Under the pieces are notes generated by a model, which worked only from the letters and a program-made list of their open reading frames with translations, was not told the DNA's origin and ran no database searches. Below, piece by piece: positions 23,312 through 37,759 of a stretch of 64,000 nt of DNA (position 1 is its first letter; each line of letters begins with the position of its first letter). The position numbers were made by a program, and so were the translations under genes. This DNA comes from Pinus tabuliformis (Eukaryota; Streptophyta; Pinopsida; Pinales; Pinaceae), in NCBI GenBank assembly GCA_031772625.1, contig CM062805.1, positions 512,782,102-512,846,101 on the forward strand, in the 5' to 3' direction.

Positions 23312-24571
23312 ATCAATCAACACTATTACCTTTTTCTTCTTGATTTGTCCTTCTATCTTGATGGTTTGAGGAGTGGTAATTCCCGCCAATGCATTACAAG
23401 ATATGGTCGGATTCATTTCTTCTTTATCTAGGCTTTGTTCCTGGAGTATATCCTCTTCTTTTGACCTTTCTTGCTCCTTTTCTTCTTCCTCTTCACAATC
23501 TATGTAGAATAATTTCTTCTCAGCACACTTATGACCTTTAGTGTATTTGTTATCACAACTGTAACAAATCCCTTTTGCTCTTTTTTCTTCCAATTGTTGT
23601 GGTGTCAACCTTATAGGTTGTGGAAGACTAGCGGCAACAACACTTTTGTCTTTATAGTTGTGAGTGGTATGCTTCCTGGTTGCCATAATTTTGCTTTCCA
23701 TTTTTCTTGCTAACCTGAATGCCTTCTCTAATGAATCAGGTTCCCAAAGGCGAACATCATGTTGGATATTATCCTTTAAAGACCCTATGAACACATCAAT
23801 CCTATGCTCCTCTGGAATATCTTTTACCCTTATGTTCAATTTTTGGAACTCATCAATGTGCTCCATTATTGAACCCTTTTGTTTGAGACTTATCAATTGG
23901 CTAAAAAAAGTGTTGCTTTTTGTATCCTCATAATGTGCTATCAATTCTTCCATAAAAATTGACCAAGTGATAAATTGTTTACGAGAGAAAAGCCATTGAT
24001 ACCATGCAAACTGATTTGGTTCCAATTATAAAGTTGCAATATGTACCTTTTGTGTATTTTGCACATTATTGAGATTGAAAAATTGCTCCATCTGTAATAT
24101 CCATGTTATGGGATCCTTGCCATCAAACTTCCTCATATCGATTTTTGGAATATGGTGGGTCTTTGATCCAACATTAGAGTCTATGGAATCATGATTAACA
24201 TTTCTTTTGTTCTCATCATGAGTTTCCTTTACTACCGTTTCACCATTAGTGACCCTTTCTTGTAGCAACTTATTCATATTTATCTTCAATTCTTCCATGT
24301 ATGTCTTCAAATCTATCTTCAAATCATCCATCTTAGCTTCCACGTCATTCATCTTAGCTTCTACACCTTTCTTTAAACAATCCATCTTAGCTTCTACGCC
24401 TTTCTTTAAACCATCCATCTTAGATTATGTTCCTTTTTGTGCAAGGGACAGTTGTTGCACTTGGTCTTGTAATTTTGATATATCATGTTGCATTTCTTCC
24501 TCTTCTTCATGAGTCATACTAGAGATTTCAGGTTACTAACTAGGTGTTTGCATTTTCTTTCCTCGGGGCAT
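23312..24571 (-). pseudogene. gag: chromovirus gag, same frame as pol
   Basis: The start at 24,571 (MPRGKKMQTPS) is in the same frame as all downstream blocks. Stops follow at two adjacent codons (about 24,533-24,538), 24,425-24,427 and 24,026-24,028. The N-terminus has an imperfect repeat (DGLKKGVEAKMDCLKKGVEA) and a short coiled-coil-like stretch. The Gag domain core includes IDMRKFDGKDPITWILQMEQ and, past the 24,026 stop, QFITWSIFMEELIAHYED. A Cys-His knuckle of the CX2CX3GHXC type (CYSCDNKYTKGHKC) lies near 23,530-23,575. Apart from the stops the frame is well preserved. Confidence 0.88.
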
Positions 24572-25236
24572 CAGTTACTGATAATAATGCTCTACTATGC
24601 CCTTTGAATTCCTTCAAAATATATTTTCAAACCAAGCTTAAGCATAAATTTAAGAAAATCTACACACCTTTTTTCACTTTGTAGGAGCTCAATATTGCCT
24701 CTGATGTATCTCTGTACTTTCCAATCATATAGATCTAAATTTGTGACCCACAGTAGCCCTCTGTGTCCTCTTTCCAATGCCACAAGTCTGACCCAAATTT
24801 GATTCTCGAAGGAAGAGTTATGCAAAATCTCCCACAGTGACTTGATTATAGACTAGTTCAGTAGAGAGAACTTGTACGACGTGCCACAAGTCACTGTTTC
24901 GACCTTTGGATATGAAAAATGCATACAAGAAACTACAGTCCGTCCTCTTTCTGTACCTTCTTACGAAATTTCAATCTGATCCCCAGAGAGAAAGTTATCA
25001 CGATTTTCCCCAGGTCACCCATTTGGAATATAATTCAGGAGTCTGCAAAAAGACCAACTTCCTTAGATCATATCTCCGCAAATATAGCACAAACAGCTCT
25101 GAAATTCGAACTCGAGGTTCAGCGCGATTTCTTCTCAAATGGGTTTTTTTTGAAACTTCTGAAACGCTGCAGAAAAAAAGTTATAGTGAAAATTCTACGA
25201 TGACCTGTTTGGAGCAGCGAAACCCTAGAATCCAAA
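24572..25236 (-). other. untranslated leader of chromovirus
   Basis: Lies between the primer-binding site and the gag start. Open frames here (24,595-24,825, 24,906-25,280) have no recognisable product. Confidence 0.6.
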
Positions 25237-25248
25237 GCTCTGATTCCA
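25237..25248 (-). other. primer-binding site of chromovirus
   Basis: The minus strand reads TGGAATCAGAGC two bases inside the 5' LTR, one mismatch from the initiator tRNA-Met complement. Confidence 0.8.
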
Positions 25249-25250
25249 AA

Positions 25251-25584
25251 TGTTATGAAACCAACTCAAGAAAAAGATAGAAAAGATAGATGAACGCCTT
25301 AAAATTCAGCCTCTTCAAGGGGGAAACCTCCTTTACATTACATAAATGAACAATTCTTGGATGATTCAAATAACAAAACCTCCTTTCTATATATAGGAGT
25401 CTAAGGAGTCACAATATAACCCAGCCGACCTAACAATAATAATATAAAGCCACAAAAATAACAATAGAGGGATTATATGGGGCACAGTAATAACAATATG
25501 GGGATAATAGGGGCACAACAATATTAATAAGGGGTACAACTACAATAGTAGTGGGGTAATCACTAGTATTATAGGGACCCAACA
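25251..25584 (-). repeat. 5' LTR of chromovirus
   Basis: 334 bp with TG...CA ends. The plus strand shows CTCCT (25,380-25,384), a TATATAT tract, then AGGAG (25,395-25,399), so the probable TATA box lies between inverted arms. Confidence 0.93.
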
Positions 25585-25589
25585 ATCTA
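25585..25589. repeat. target-site duplication ATCTA, right
   Basis: Matches 19,687-19,691. Confidence 0.85.
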
Positions 25590-25799
25590 TGTGTGAATGC
25601 TTTTCTTATATTGTTCCTTTATGCTCACTTGCATTAATGACGATGTTGTTCTTTCTATATAATTTCATATGTTGTTGAATGATGTTGTAAATCTGAATAA
25701 TGATATGATTATATGGGGTGAATTTAATATGCAAATATTCAAATGCAATTATCAAAGAAAGAACAATATAGCCCTAAGAAAAATTCAACAGATAACTAC

Positions 25800-26580
25800 C
25801 CACAAAGCACACACCCTAGAAGAATCCAAATTTCTGGGAGAATTGAGGAATTTATGTATCAAAATCCCTTCCCTTCAAGCCATCAAGGATTTTTCTATCT
25901 ACAATAAGTTCACTAATGAGGAATGACTTAGAAGTATAGGGATGAGGAAAAGAGATGCCCCTACTATCAATGTCATAGGGAAACTAGTTGATCTTATGCT
26001 TGGGAGAGTCATCAACACTAAGTACTTATATCCTAGGATCCTAGAAATAGATGTCCACATCGACTATATTGTATTTCTTAACACCTTCATTGACTTTGGG
26101 GCTGCAATTAATATCATGACTAAGGATACTATGCTCAATCTCAATCTATAAGAATATTTAAGGAAGACAACCACAATGCTACAAGTTGTTGATAGATCCA
26201 TTGTACCACCTAAACGTATCATCAAATATGATACAATATCCATTTATTCCTAGGACTATACCATAGAATTCCTCGTCCTTCAGCTAAATACTAAGTTTAA
26301 TGGATACCCTCTCATCTTAGGAAAACTTTGGTTTGCAACCATTGATTCTTGCATCGGTCGTAGGGATGGAAATATGACTATCACCAATGGGTAATCCAAA
26401 AAATAGCTTGTAATATATGCACCTTATCAACCCATCATTGAGCATGAATTTCCTATTTGGGTAGAAGAAGAAGAAGAAGAATCTTTTCTATCATCATCCT
26501 ACCCTATATGTACATTAGAAACCACCATTGGCAGTAGAAAAATTGATGAAGATAATCTGATTGATAAATTTATGTAAAAT
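25800..26580 (+). pseudogene. protease region of Athila-like element
   Basis: ELRNLCIKIPSLQAIKDFSI (25,845-25,900) is followed, after a stop at 25,924, by VFLNTFIDFGAAINIMTKDT (26,065-26,130), in which D-F-G-A stands at the catalytic site of the aspartic protease. YPLILGKLWFATIDSCIGRR (about 26,300-26,360) is the second block. Stops at 26,149, 26,250 and elsewhere. An acidic EEEEEES tract follows at 26,463-26,487. Confidence 0.75.
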
Positions 26581-26683
26581 AAGTACCTTGTTGCCATGAA
26601 TATTGATGGCTTAGAAGATGAATATATAGGAAAAATTTGCTATTATTAGGATATTTCATGGGTATATTTGATAACTACTAGTT

Positions 26684-28340
<1,657 letters not shown>

Positions 28341-28469
28341 TGAAATTTCCAACTCTCTAGCCACTGGTCATTTAATCATCACTTATCTTCAAGAGGGAAA
28401 GGTAAGATTGCCATAAAAAGTGGTTCCTACACTTCGATTTGGGGAACCTGTTCAAGTTAGGACCAAAAA

Positions 28470-29704
28470 ATATCGTGATAAGATGTGTGAGGGAGGGTGA
28501 AGTTTATGAAATCCTCTCAACTTGTCATGAAGGACCTTGCGGAGGCCATTTTTCTACCAAGAGGATATCCTATAAGATCCTAAAAGCATGATATTATTGG
28601 ATAACTCTTCATAAATATGCCCAAAGATACACTACACAGTGTGATGAATGCCAAAGGATGGGGAAACCCACTTAGAAGGATGAAATGTCTTTACATCCTC
28701 AAGTTTCTTTTGAGCCATTTGAGAAGTGGGCCATGGAGTTCATCGGTCCTATTAATCCTCCATCTAGACAAAAAAATATGAGTTATTGTGTGTAATGAAT
28801 ACCTATCTAAGTGGATTGAGTTGAAAGTAGTAAAAGAAGAAATCGAGCTGAAATTAGTTGTTATTCTAAGAGAAAACATCTTCTACAATTTTTGTTTTCC
28901 AAGATTATTAGTGAGTGACCAAGGCTCTTAGTTCACCTCCAATTTGTTTGAGGGAATAATGAAGAAACACCACATACGACATTGGAGGTCTACTCTATAT
29001 CACCATCAAGGAAATGGAAAATTGGAGGTGACTAATAGAGAATAAGAGATCACTCTAACCAAGGTGATCAATAACAACAAAAAGGATTGGGTAGAAATAT
29101 TGGTTGAGACCAACTAGGCCTACAACACCACCTGTAAGACCACTACTGGGTTCACCCCCTATGAGCTATAATATAGAAAGAAAGCCTTATTATACATTGA
29201 TTTCGAGTATAACACATTGAGGATGGAAACGTTTCTCGACATGGATCTCACCAAATCACGTGATGAAAATTACAATAGTTAAATTCACTTGATGAATATA
29301 GGATGTAAAAATTATTGCATTCCAAAGTGGTCCAGCTACAAACAAATATATAGTGTGAAAATTATATTAAAACTAGAGCCCTCCAAGAGGGTGATTAGAC
29401 TCTCTTGTATGACTCGAGGTTTAAGTATTTTAAAGGGAAACTCATGAAAATATTGTTGGGGCCTTATCTAGTTGAAAAAATCCATGATAATCACTTAGTC
29501 AGAATCAGAACTATAGATCAAATTCATATTCCACTTTTGTTAAATGGTGATCAGTTGAAATTCTACAAGAAGCCCCTGTATAGGGATGAGTTTATTGATT
29601 CAATTAGTAAGGAGTTGAATTTTATTGAGAGAATCAAAGATCCCAATCCATATCCTATGACCATTAAGAAAAGAAAAAAAGACAATGAAAAAAACCTCAT
29701 TTGA
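28470..29704 (+). pseudogene. integrase of Athila-like element
   Basis: The zinc-binding domain is clear: STCHEGPCGGHFSTKRISYK near 28,515-28,575 and CDECQRMGKPT near 28,641-28,675. The core has EFIGPINPPS near 28,738, VSDQGS near 28,912, and YHHQGNGKLEVTNRE near 29,001-29,045 (the DDE glutamate). The C-terminal domain is open at 29,405-29,704 (YDSRFKYFKGKLMKILLGPY; GDQLKFYKKPL). Stops and frame changes separate the blocks. Confidence 0.82.
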
Positions 29705-31650
29705 GGCACTTGAGGCATAATCATTAACTAAAAACCTCTATGAGGCAGCCTGTGAGTTTGAGAAAAAGAAAAACAATAAAGGACCCTAGGTGAAAGCCTC
29801 CTCCAAGGAACCTACAGAAGACCTACTAGATGAAAACCTCCATGAGGTAGAGAGTAGGCCTAAAAAAAAAGAAGTAGACAAAAAAAGAGAAAAAAAGGAT
29901 AAAGAAAATAATGAAAAAAATGATGAAAAATGTCATATATTACCTTGATTTATGTCCAGGTATCATAGAGGAAAACACCAACACAATAGGTCAAACAAAC
30001 ATGCCTAAACATTTGACCCAAGGCATCAAATCATGCATTCCTACAGGGCCTAGACAATAATTGTACATCATTTTGCATCATCATCCATCAACCATATCAT
30101 CATATCTTCATCTCCAAATCCTTTCGATGCATTCATTCCACTTTCCTAAACTGCTACAGAAAATTCCTATAATGCTACATGATAACCCATATTTAATAAA
30201 AAGCTACAAATCGATGAATTTATTTGCATCTAAGTTAGGAAAAATCACCAAAATAATCCTAACACATAGTTATGCCATCAATATGTATTACATCCTATTT
30301 TTTCCTCCACTATTCACCATTTTTACTCTTGCATAAGCTCAAATTCCTTTCTTTTCCATCACATCCATATTCAAAATCATCTCCATCATAAATTCCTCCT
30401 CCAATTATCAGTACCGCTTGATGTTTAATAGGAGTATTTTGATGAGCATGAAGGATATTTCTTACTACTACAAGAGACTTCAAAGTGATGTATAAGGTTG
30501 TATAAATCCTATAGGAACAAGTCTCCAACATATCTAAGAAATGTTACAACATGCAATAAAGTCCTACATCTCCATATCAGCATTAGTATTCAAGACACCC
30601 ATTACAAATCGTAAAATGGACCTGACCAACTACCAAATTTTTAGTATACTGCTACAATATTCTTTGTTGAAGCATCAAAATCATGAGAACACCTACAAAT
30701 ACATCAAAACAACCTCCAACATCATGAAAATGTAAAAATCAAGTCTGAGGATCTCTTACATTTACCCTTCGAATTCATTTGAAGCATTAGGAAATGTTAT
30801 GAGTGTAGAAAATGAATGGTTTTATATCTATATAGACTAGCATAGGGCTTGGATAAATTTGTTAGAGAAAACCACTGAGTCTAAAAATTTCTCCCACATG
30901 TGAGGAGGTGAATAAGACAAAATTAGGGGATGTTTTAAAAATTAGGTTGTTTTCACCTACTAATGACGAGGAAAAGTGGGAGCATGAGGACACTAAGACT
31001 AACTGAGGTAGGTGGGGGCCAACTCAACTACTGCGCATTGTGTTTTCTCTCATATAACCACTTGACATTGTCTTCACTTAACATCACGATCATCATTAGC
31101 TCACCACCTATTCTCATTCAACATTTTGCATGCATCCATGTATTAAAAATCCTCTATGATGTCTTCCACTACTACAGGAGAAGCTTAGGATATTTAGACC
31201 AAATATCTAATTTATAGGAACCTGTCTGTAACAAGCTAGATTATATAGAAGGTTCTACTATAGGACAAAAGAACATAATTGGAAATTCTAATAGAGGCAT
31301 TGAACAAAATGAGAAAGGGATGTTTCCTCAATAAATTGTAAGTATAACATATTTCCATTTCATCTCTCACATTTTCCACTAGGATTGTTGCTTGATTTCT
31401 TGAATTTATTAGTCATCAAGTTTTCTGTTTCAAGGGTTTGAATTTATAGAGGAATAGTTTGAGAATATCTTACCTTCACCTATGAAGAATGATTTAAAGT
31501 ATGGGGTGATAAGTCGTTTTTTAAATACTTGGTTGGAATTTGTGCATTTTCCTTAGCTACAAAATTCCTTGCTGCCAAAGGAAAACCCTTATTCCTGTAG
31601 TAGCATAGAAATAATATTTCCTTGCAAAAAAAAAATCTCCAAAATTGTGT
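29705..31650 (+). other. non-coding region after Athila pol
   Basis: No supported gene. The sequence is rich in CATCA/ACAAC words, and two similar stretches (30,465-30,530 and 31,155-31,220, both with CTACTACA...AGGAGAAGCTT-like text) hint at an old internal duplication. It probably serves as the spacer before the extra ORF. Confidence 0.45.
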
Positions 31651-31656
31651 CATATA

Positions 31657-34140
31657 ATGGGTGAGGATTCAACAGGAGAGAACCAACTGATACCACTTGG
31701 ATTCATCAACATCCTAAGGTCATGAAATCCTAAAAAAATTGTCACTAGCTAGGGTTCTTTGAAAAACTTATGGGATATGATGATGAAGTTTCCTTAGAGG
31801 TTTCCTTGAACCTATAACATCTTGATGGTTAGGACGTAGTCAATACAGTCAAATCATTGATAATATACATTGATGAGAAATCAATAAGTGGGGTCACTAC
31901 CCTTTGGAAATGGATTTGTTGGATTAAAGAGGAAAGGTATGAAGCTACCAATGCAAAAAGAGGAATTTTTGTCCCTAATGAACAATTGAATGAAGAAAAA
32001 AATGGGATCAGAAGGAAAAGCTTATCATACCCTTGGGATGGAATAACCTATCATATACTCAAGTGTATCGTTTGTGAGGGAAGGCTAAGCATAACATATG
32101 CTTACCAATTTAGACTCCTTTATTAATTAATATTCCAAGTTAACATGCCTATTCATGAGATACTAAGTATCACACACTTCCTCCTCTAATCCCTAAAAGA
32201 GATGAGCACCAAGGTGAAGTAGGGTTAACAAAATTACTTGGTCCATCTTGGTTTGATTAAATTAATAGTCACAAATGCATTGGAACATCAATGGATAGAT
32301 AAATATTCTTATAGGCCTAGGATGAATTGGCAGAACCTCAGACAGAGTTGGAAAAACCCCAAGTTGAATTGGAAAACCCTAAAATACAGTTGGTATAACC
32401 CTAAGCTGAATTGGCAGAACCTCAGAGAAAGTTTTAGATATATTGGTAGAACCTCAGCAGAACCTTATGTATAGGTTGAGAAACCACAAAAGAGGACAAG
32501 TAAAAAAAGGAAATAAAAGGAAATGGAAATTATTGTAGCACAAAAAGAATGAGAATAACTCTTGGAAGAGGAAGAAAAGGAAATTGAAACTACATTAGTA
32601 GCAATCAATCCTTGCACAAAGCTAAAGATAAGAAGACTTGCACAACCACCTATTTTCTTTAGAAGGAGAAAAAGAACTAGAGTATGGTATAGTGGAAAAC
32701 CAAGGCCTCCTTCTCCCACTCCTACCACTATTGAACAGAGTCCTAGACCATAGAAAGAACTTCAACATGTGAAAGATAAAAAATTAAAGGCACTATATCT
32801 TCCAAAAATGGAAATACAAACACCTCTTAAGGAAACGAGGCAACAACTAGAATCATAGGAACAAGATGCTCAACTTCAAGAAAATGTTGTCATGCTACAA
32901 GAACAACCTACAAAATAACAAGAGATTGAAAGGGTAGTAAAGAAACTAGCTCAAAGGAGAACCACCTCCTTTTATTCTTAGATTGAGGTAGGAAAAACAC
33001 TTTATATACACGTAGCACCAAAACCATTCCTCGCAATAGAGAGGGAGAAGGTTGAGACTCACCGATGAAAGAATATTTCCTAATATAAAGGTATCATTGA
33101 TATCGCCAAGATGGAAAATGAGATGAAGAGAATGAGAGAAGAAATGGTACTCCTAAGGTTTGATGAAGCAAATAGAAGGGACCACTTAGAGAAAGAAAAC
33201 AAGCAGCTAAAAAACCAATTGCAACAGACACAAAAATTGCTATAAGAAAGGGATACTCAGGTTGCAACCTTGGAAACATATTTGGGCACCATGGCACACC
33301 TCTCTTTAGAGGTAGTCAATTGCAGGAAACCCTCAAATACCTACTCCTTATTCCTGAAAGAGAAATGGTGTAAGTTTTAGATAAACATGTTTGCACAAAA
33401 AGGGGCTCTCATTTTGCAAGAAGTCAGGGACTTCACTGACATCTACCTAAAATGCATCATAGAAGACAAGGCCGAAATTTTTAAGTTTTTACCTTGACAA
33501 CCTTGTGCTTCTAGATATAACCATATGGGACCCAAATCCATATTTAGGAGATGCATAAATATTGACCCTAACATCTTGGCTAAGGCATGAGGAGGTCATA
33601 GATGAGGAATTGAAGAATACCATGGATGGACAGATGAAGGAGCTAATTTAGATTATACCCAAACACCAAAATCCATCCATCCTCACGTCCACTCATGCTA
33701 CTAGCAAGGGATCCTAAAGTAGTGGAAATTTACAAACAAAGACAGGTGGAAGCCATCCCTTAATTTGAAGATAATTTCAGGTTTTTGGGGGAAGAAATCT
33801 TGTAGGCTTGCCAAAAGATATGGAAAGCACTACCTCACAACATGAAAATTAGAGAATATCATTCCCATAACAAATTAAAATTTTCTCTTGTCAATACTCA
33901 TTTATATAAGAGGATTATTCAAAGACTTGGTGTCCAATGGATTGGACTTAGATTCAATCCACCCCTACCGTTATGACTTCAGGAGCTTCAGAGTCAGGAA
34001 GAAGAGTTAAGGAAGTGGCCGTAAATTGAAGAAAATGTAGGTTTCCATTTAGCAGACAAAACCACCTCCAACTCAGCATGGAATGTCAAATAGGTCATCG
34101 AAGATATGAATGAGGAATAAAAGAGGAAAGAGGAGTAGTA
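31657..34140 (+). pseudogene. extra ORF of Athila-like element
   Basis: Reading begins near ATGGGTGAGGATTC at 31,657 (MGEDSTGENQLIPLGFINIL). Open blocks include 31,857-32,126 (RYEATNAKRGIFVPNEQLNE; SYPWDGITYHILKCIVCEGR), a 7-residue tandem repeat (32,322-32,430), basic KR-rich segments, and a coiled-coil-like stretch near 33,100-33,245 (MENEMKRMREEMVLLRFDEA; LEKENKQLKNQLQQTQKLL). The place between pol and the 3' LTR, and the plan with an acidic or repetitive middle and a coiled-coil end, parallel the extra ORF of element 1 at 4,210-7,200. I do not recognise a function. Stops are frequent. Confidence 0.5.
32322..32430 (+). repeat. 21-bp minisatellite coding a heptapeptide repeat
   Basis: Five 21-bp units read ELAEPQT, ELEKPQV, ELENPKI, QLV.P.A, ELAEPQR in one frame (two stops in the fourth). 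Confidence 0.75.
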
Positions 34141-34169
34141 AGTTGCTCAAATAGTGAGCAACAGTTTCA

Positions 34170-34180
34170 ATATAGGGGTA
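34170..34180 (+). other. polypurine tract of Athila-like element
   Basis: ATATAGGGGTA lies directly before the LTR start TGATGG. Confidence 0.6.
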
Positions 34181-35783
34181 TGATGGGCCCCCCTTTTAGG
34201 TAAAATATAAGGCCCATCTAACCTTTCCTGAGCACATAAAGGATGTATTAGACCTTCCATTTTACACTTAATAACACTTTCTTAGCTCAAATGAGTTCCT
34301 CAGAAGGTTAAATTGATTTTGTATTTTTTATGTGCCTAACATGATTATTCTGCAAGATATTAAGAGGAATTTCCATAGATTACAAGGATATACATATATA
34401 GAGTTTCATGGGGCTATCCCTCTACTACAAAAGGTCCAAATTTGGCTAGCTTAAGACAATACATTCTCCTTATTGTTGTTGCAAGGCCAGTTAGGACACA
34501 TGATCCAATTTTCTAGGAGATTTGGAGGGAAAGCAATCCTCCTTTCAAGGAGGATGCCCCCATTCATTTTGTATAAATAAAGGGCTTGAGTAGCTCATTA
34601 TGAAGTTAGTATAAGCAAAGAATAATAGTGTAAAGTGTTAGGAAGTCTAGTTTTGAATTTTTGTAATTTGTTTCCATATACAATCAATTCTTCAATTAAT
34701 GAAAGTTCTCACTGGTTTTTGTTCTTAGTTGCATCCTCCTTCAAGGATATGATCTTCATTAGTTTAGGGCCCATCCCAGGTGCTAAAGACCCATTTTGTA
34801 CCATTACTATTTATGCATTCTCTCATTTCTGTAGTTTATTTCTGAATATTTCCTTTATGCATGATTGATTAGATGGTTTATGAATATTCTCTCCTTACAA
34901 ATATTTTGAGCACTACACAATAGGATTGGTAGTGGTTATAATGCTCAAGTTGCATCCTTTTTTATTCATTTCACTTCACTTTAGTTGTTATTGTTTATTT
35001 TTTGTTTATCATTACTATTTCACTATGTCTATGTAGTCCCCCATGTTGCAAGTATAGGAAACCTTATAGCGGCATATCTTGCTAAAGAAACCCTACCACT
35101 ACCAATTTAATTTCTTATACATGTGTGCCTTATCATTTCATAGCCATCCCTTAGCTTATTTTCCTTTTCAACCTTGCCTTAAACACAACTTTATGTTCAT
35201 TGGACTATCTCTTGTAGTAGAACAAAGATTATTGTACCAGTTTGCAATTTTCTTCCAAAGCTTGCTTAGATTTCCATCCAAGTCATAATCCACCTTCTTT
35301 GATGTGTTAAAACGTCCTTGGAACCTTGAATATGGTGTTTAGAAGAATAGAGACCAAGTATATGCATTGACCTAATTTGTTGTAGAAATTTCCTTTTTCC
35401 TACATAATTAGTTTTTACTGTTTGCAAAATTTTACTTCATTTTTGTGTTTGATTTCTTTGCACAATATAATAGATATGCTTTCATTTCATTACAATTAAT
35501 ATTGTTTTCCTTCCTTCATTGCAATTAGAATAGGCTTTCTTTTTGTCTTTCATTCCCCGCAATTTCAATATTTTCCTATAGCATAACACAATTATAATGG
35601 CCTCTGTGTAACGAAATTTCATCTTAGCACTTCAACCCATATATAAGTGAGCAAAATAAAGAGATAGTGCTTAATGCACAGATAGTTCCAATGCCTCTTA
35701 ATTTTGTACAAACCATTTGTTGAAAATTAAAGGTGAGACCCTTGGGAGTTGCAACATTGTTTCTTTAATACTAAGGGCCATCA
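34181..35783 (+). repeat. 3' LTR of Athila-like element
   Basis: 1,603 bp, starting TGATGG and ending CCATCA (perfect inverted ends). Its last 520 bp match the partial 5' LTR at 16,585-17,102. TATAAATA is at 34,572-34,579. The five bases after it are ACTTG, the predicted target duplication. Confidence 0.85.
34536..34579 (+). promoter_or_regulatory. hairpin and TATA box of Athila-like LTR
   Basis: ATCCTCC (34,536-34,542) and GGAGGAT (34,549-34,555) form a perfect 7-bp stem with a 6-nt loop. TATAAATA follows 16 bases later. Confidence 0.6.
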
Positions 35784-35799
35784 ACTTGTCCACATCAAA

Positions 35800-37345
35800 C
35801 TATACTTGACTGTGATAAATTATGATTTACAATGATTGATCACAGTTGACCATGGTTTAAATAGGGGTGAACATGGTTTGACAAACTTCTTCATTGTTAA
35901 CAATAGTTTTCAATGATAGATTATGGTTGCCCATGTTGATCATGGATGGCCACAATTAACCAAGTTCAACCATAGTGACCTAGGTTGACCATATTTAACC
36001 ATTATAACCATGGTTGACCATGGTAGGCCATGAGGAGTGGGAAGATATGACCATGGTTGATCATGGTTGACCAAGGTTGACCATTATTGACTACGGGTGA
36101 CCAAGTTTGACCCATGTTTTATGCTTGAACTTGGGTGACAATAAGTGATGATGTTTGAATTTTTTTTACCATGTATGGCAATGGTTAAGTTTGCTTGAAC
36201 ACTATTTAACACAATTGATATTGGTAAAACATGGTTCACTATGGTCAACACATAGCTGAATATTTGTATACATGGCTGATCAAGGTTGTTAATGTATAGT
36301 TATACATGACTATGGTTGACCATGTCTGAAGATGATGCCCATGTTGACTATTATTGACTAGATTTAACGATGTTTCCCATGGTTGAACATTATTAATAAT
36401 GTTGACCACACAAACCATTAATAAAAAAAGGTTTTAGCATGTTTGACCTTATTTGACCATGATTTCCCATGTTTTCTATGGTGTACTATGGTTGAATATT
36501 GCTAAGGATGATTATGGTTTATTATGGTCAACATATGGTTGACTATGGTTAACCATGGTCAAAATATGGTTGACTAAGGTTGACCATTGTTGAATATGGT
36601 TTACCATGGTTGATGATTGTAGAACAGGGTCAACCATGGTTAATAATGGTTGACCATGTTTGACATGGTTGATGAATATTGACCATGGTTGACTAAGGGT
36701 TGATAATAACTAACTATAGGTGCTCATGGTAGGCCATTAGTGACAAGGATTGACAATGATTGACTACAGTTAAATATGGTTGACTATTAATGACCATGTT
36801 AAGCATGGTTGACCATATCTAAGATGGTTTTAGCATTATTAACTATGGTTAAACTTCTTTTCCATGTTTGACCATGGTCAGCATATTGGACCATGGATGC
36901 AATTAGAAGAGAATGGTTGATTATGGTCATGTATGGTTAACAATGGTTGACCATGGTTGGCAATGTTTAAAAATATATGAATATGATTGAACATGTTCAC
37001 TATGACTAACAAAGTGGTTGACCATGGATGTCTATCAATGATCATGGTGGCTATGGTTGAGTGTGGTGACCATGGTTAACGATTTTCAATTTCTTTCAAG
37101 CATGGTTGAATATGGTTAATTAAGTTTGACCAAGTTGACTATGGTTGATTATGGTTGATCATGTTTACTATGTTGGATATATTGATTATGGCTGACTGTG
37201 TTGAATTCAATGACTATGGTTGATTATGTTGGCTATGGTCAACCATGTTGCAATGGTTGACCATTATGACATTGAAATTTTGTGACCATGTTGACAACAC
37301 ATTACCATGTTTGACAATGAATACTATGTTAATGTGTGTCAACCA
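35800..37345. repeat. degenerate TTGACC/ATGGT short-repeat array
   Basis: About 1.5 kb built from variants of a roughly 10-12 bp word such as ATGGTTGACC, in tandem and irregular order, for example at 36,000-36,110, 36,480-36,700 and 36,900-37,160. No coding potential. Each TTGACC/T is also a W-box core. It begins just after the Athila 3' LTR. Confidence 0.85.
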
Positions 37346-37700
37346 AGGTTAACCACATTAGTAAAATGCGTATACCATATGTTGTTTGACACATTGCAAT
37401 GATGCCCATTATTGGTCTCATTTTTATTGTTAATCACAACATGACATCATTTGTTATTCTACACATTGCAAAGATCTTCATTATTCATCATGTTATGACA
37501 TTGTTTGTCATATTGTGATGTTCTTTTTTATTTGTTACATAGCAATGGAATTCATTATTCATCACATTCCCATGACAAATATTATTTGTTGCATTGTAAC
37601 GGAATTTTTTGTTTTTCACAATGCAATGGTGTTTGGTTTTCATCCAATTACAATGGCTAATGTTGGCTCGCCATGGTTGACAAGGTTATCCAATTGATAT
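37345..37700. repeat. degenerate 60-70 bp repeats
   Basis: Variants of a phrase with TTTGTT, ATTGCAATG and ATTCATTATTCATCAC recur about every 60-70 bp. They grade into the TTGACC array at the left and again at 37,665-37,690. Confidence 0.5.
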
Positions 37701-37759
37701 TTTTAATTAATAATTTAGAAATATTTATCACCTCTATTTACAAAAATTAAAATCATTGT

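Larger units (their letters stand above)
19692..25584 (-). mobile_element. chromovirus-type Ty3/gypsy element, full length
   Basis: A complete 5,893-bp insertion on the minus strand: two 334-bp LTRs, a 5-bp target duplication, primer-binding site, leader, gag, protease, reverse transcriptase, RNase H, integrase with chromodomain, and polypurine tract. The LTRs differ at about ten positions by eye (near 97% identity), so it is far younger than its host element. The coding frame has several stops and one frameshift, so this copy is probably not autonomous. Confidence 0.95.
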
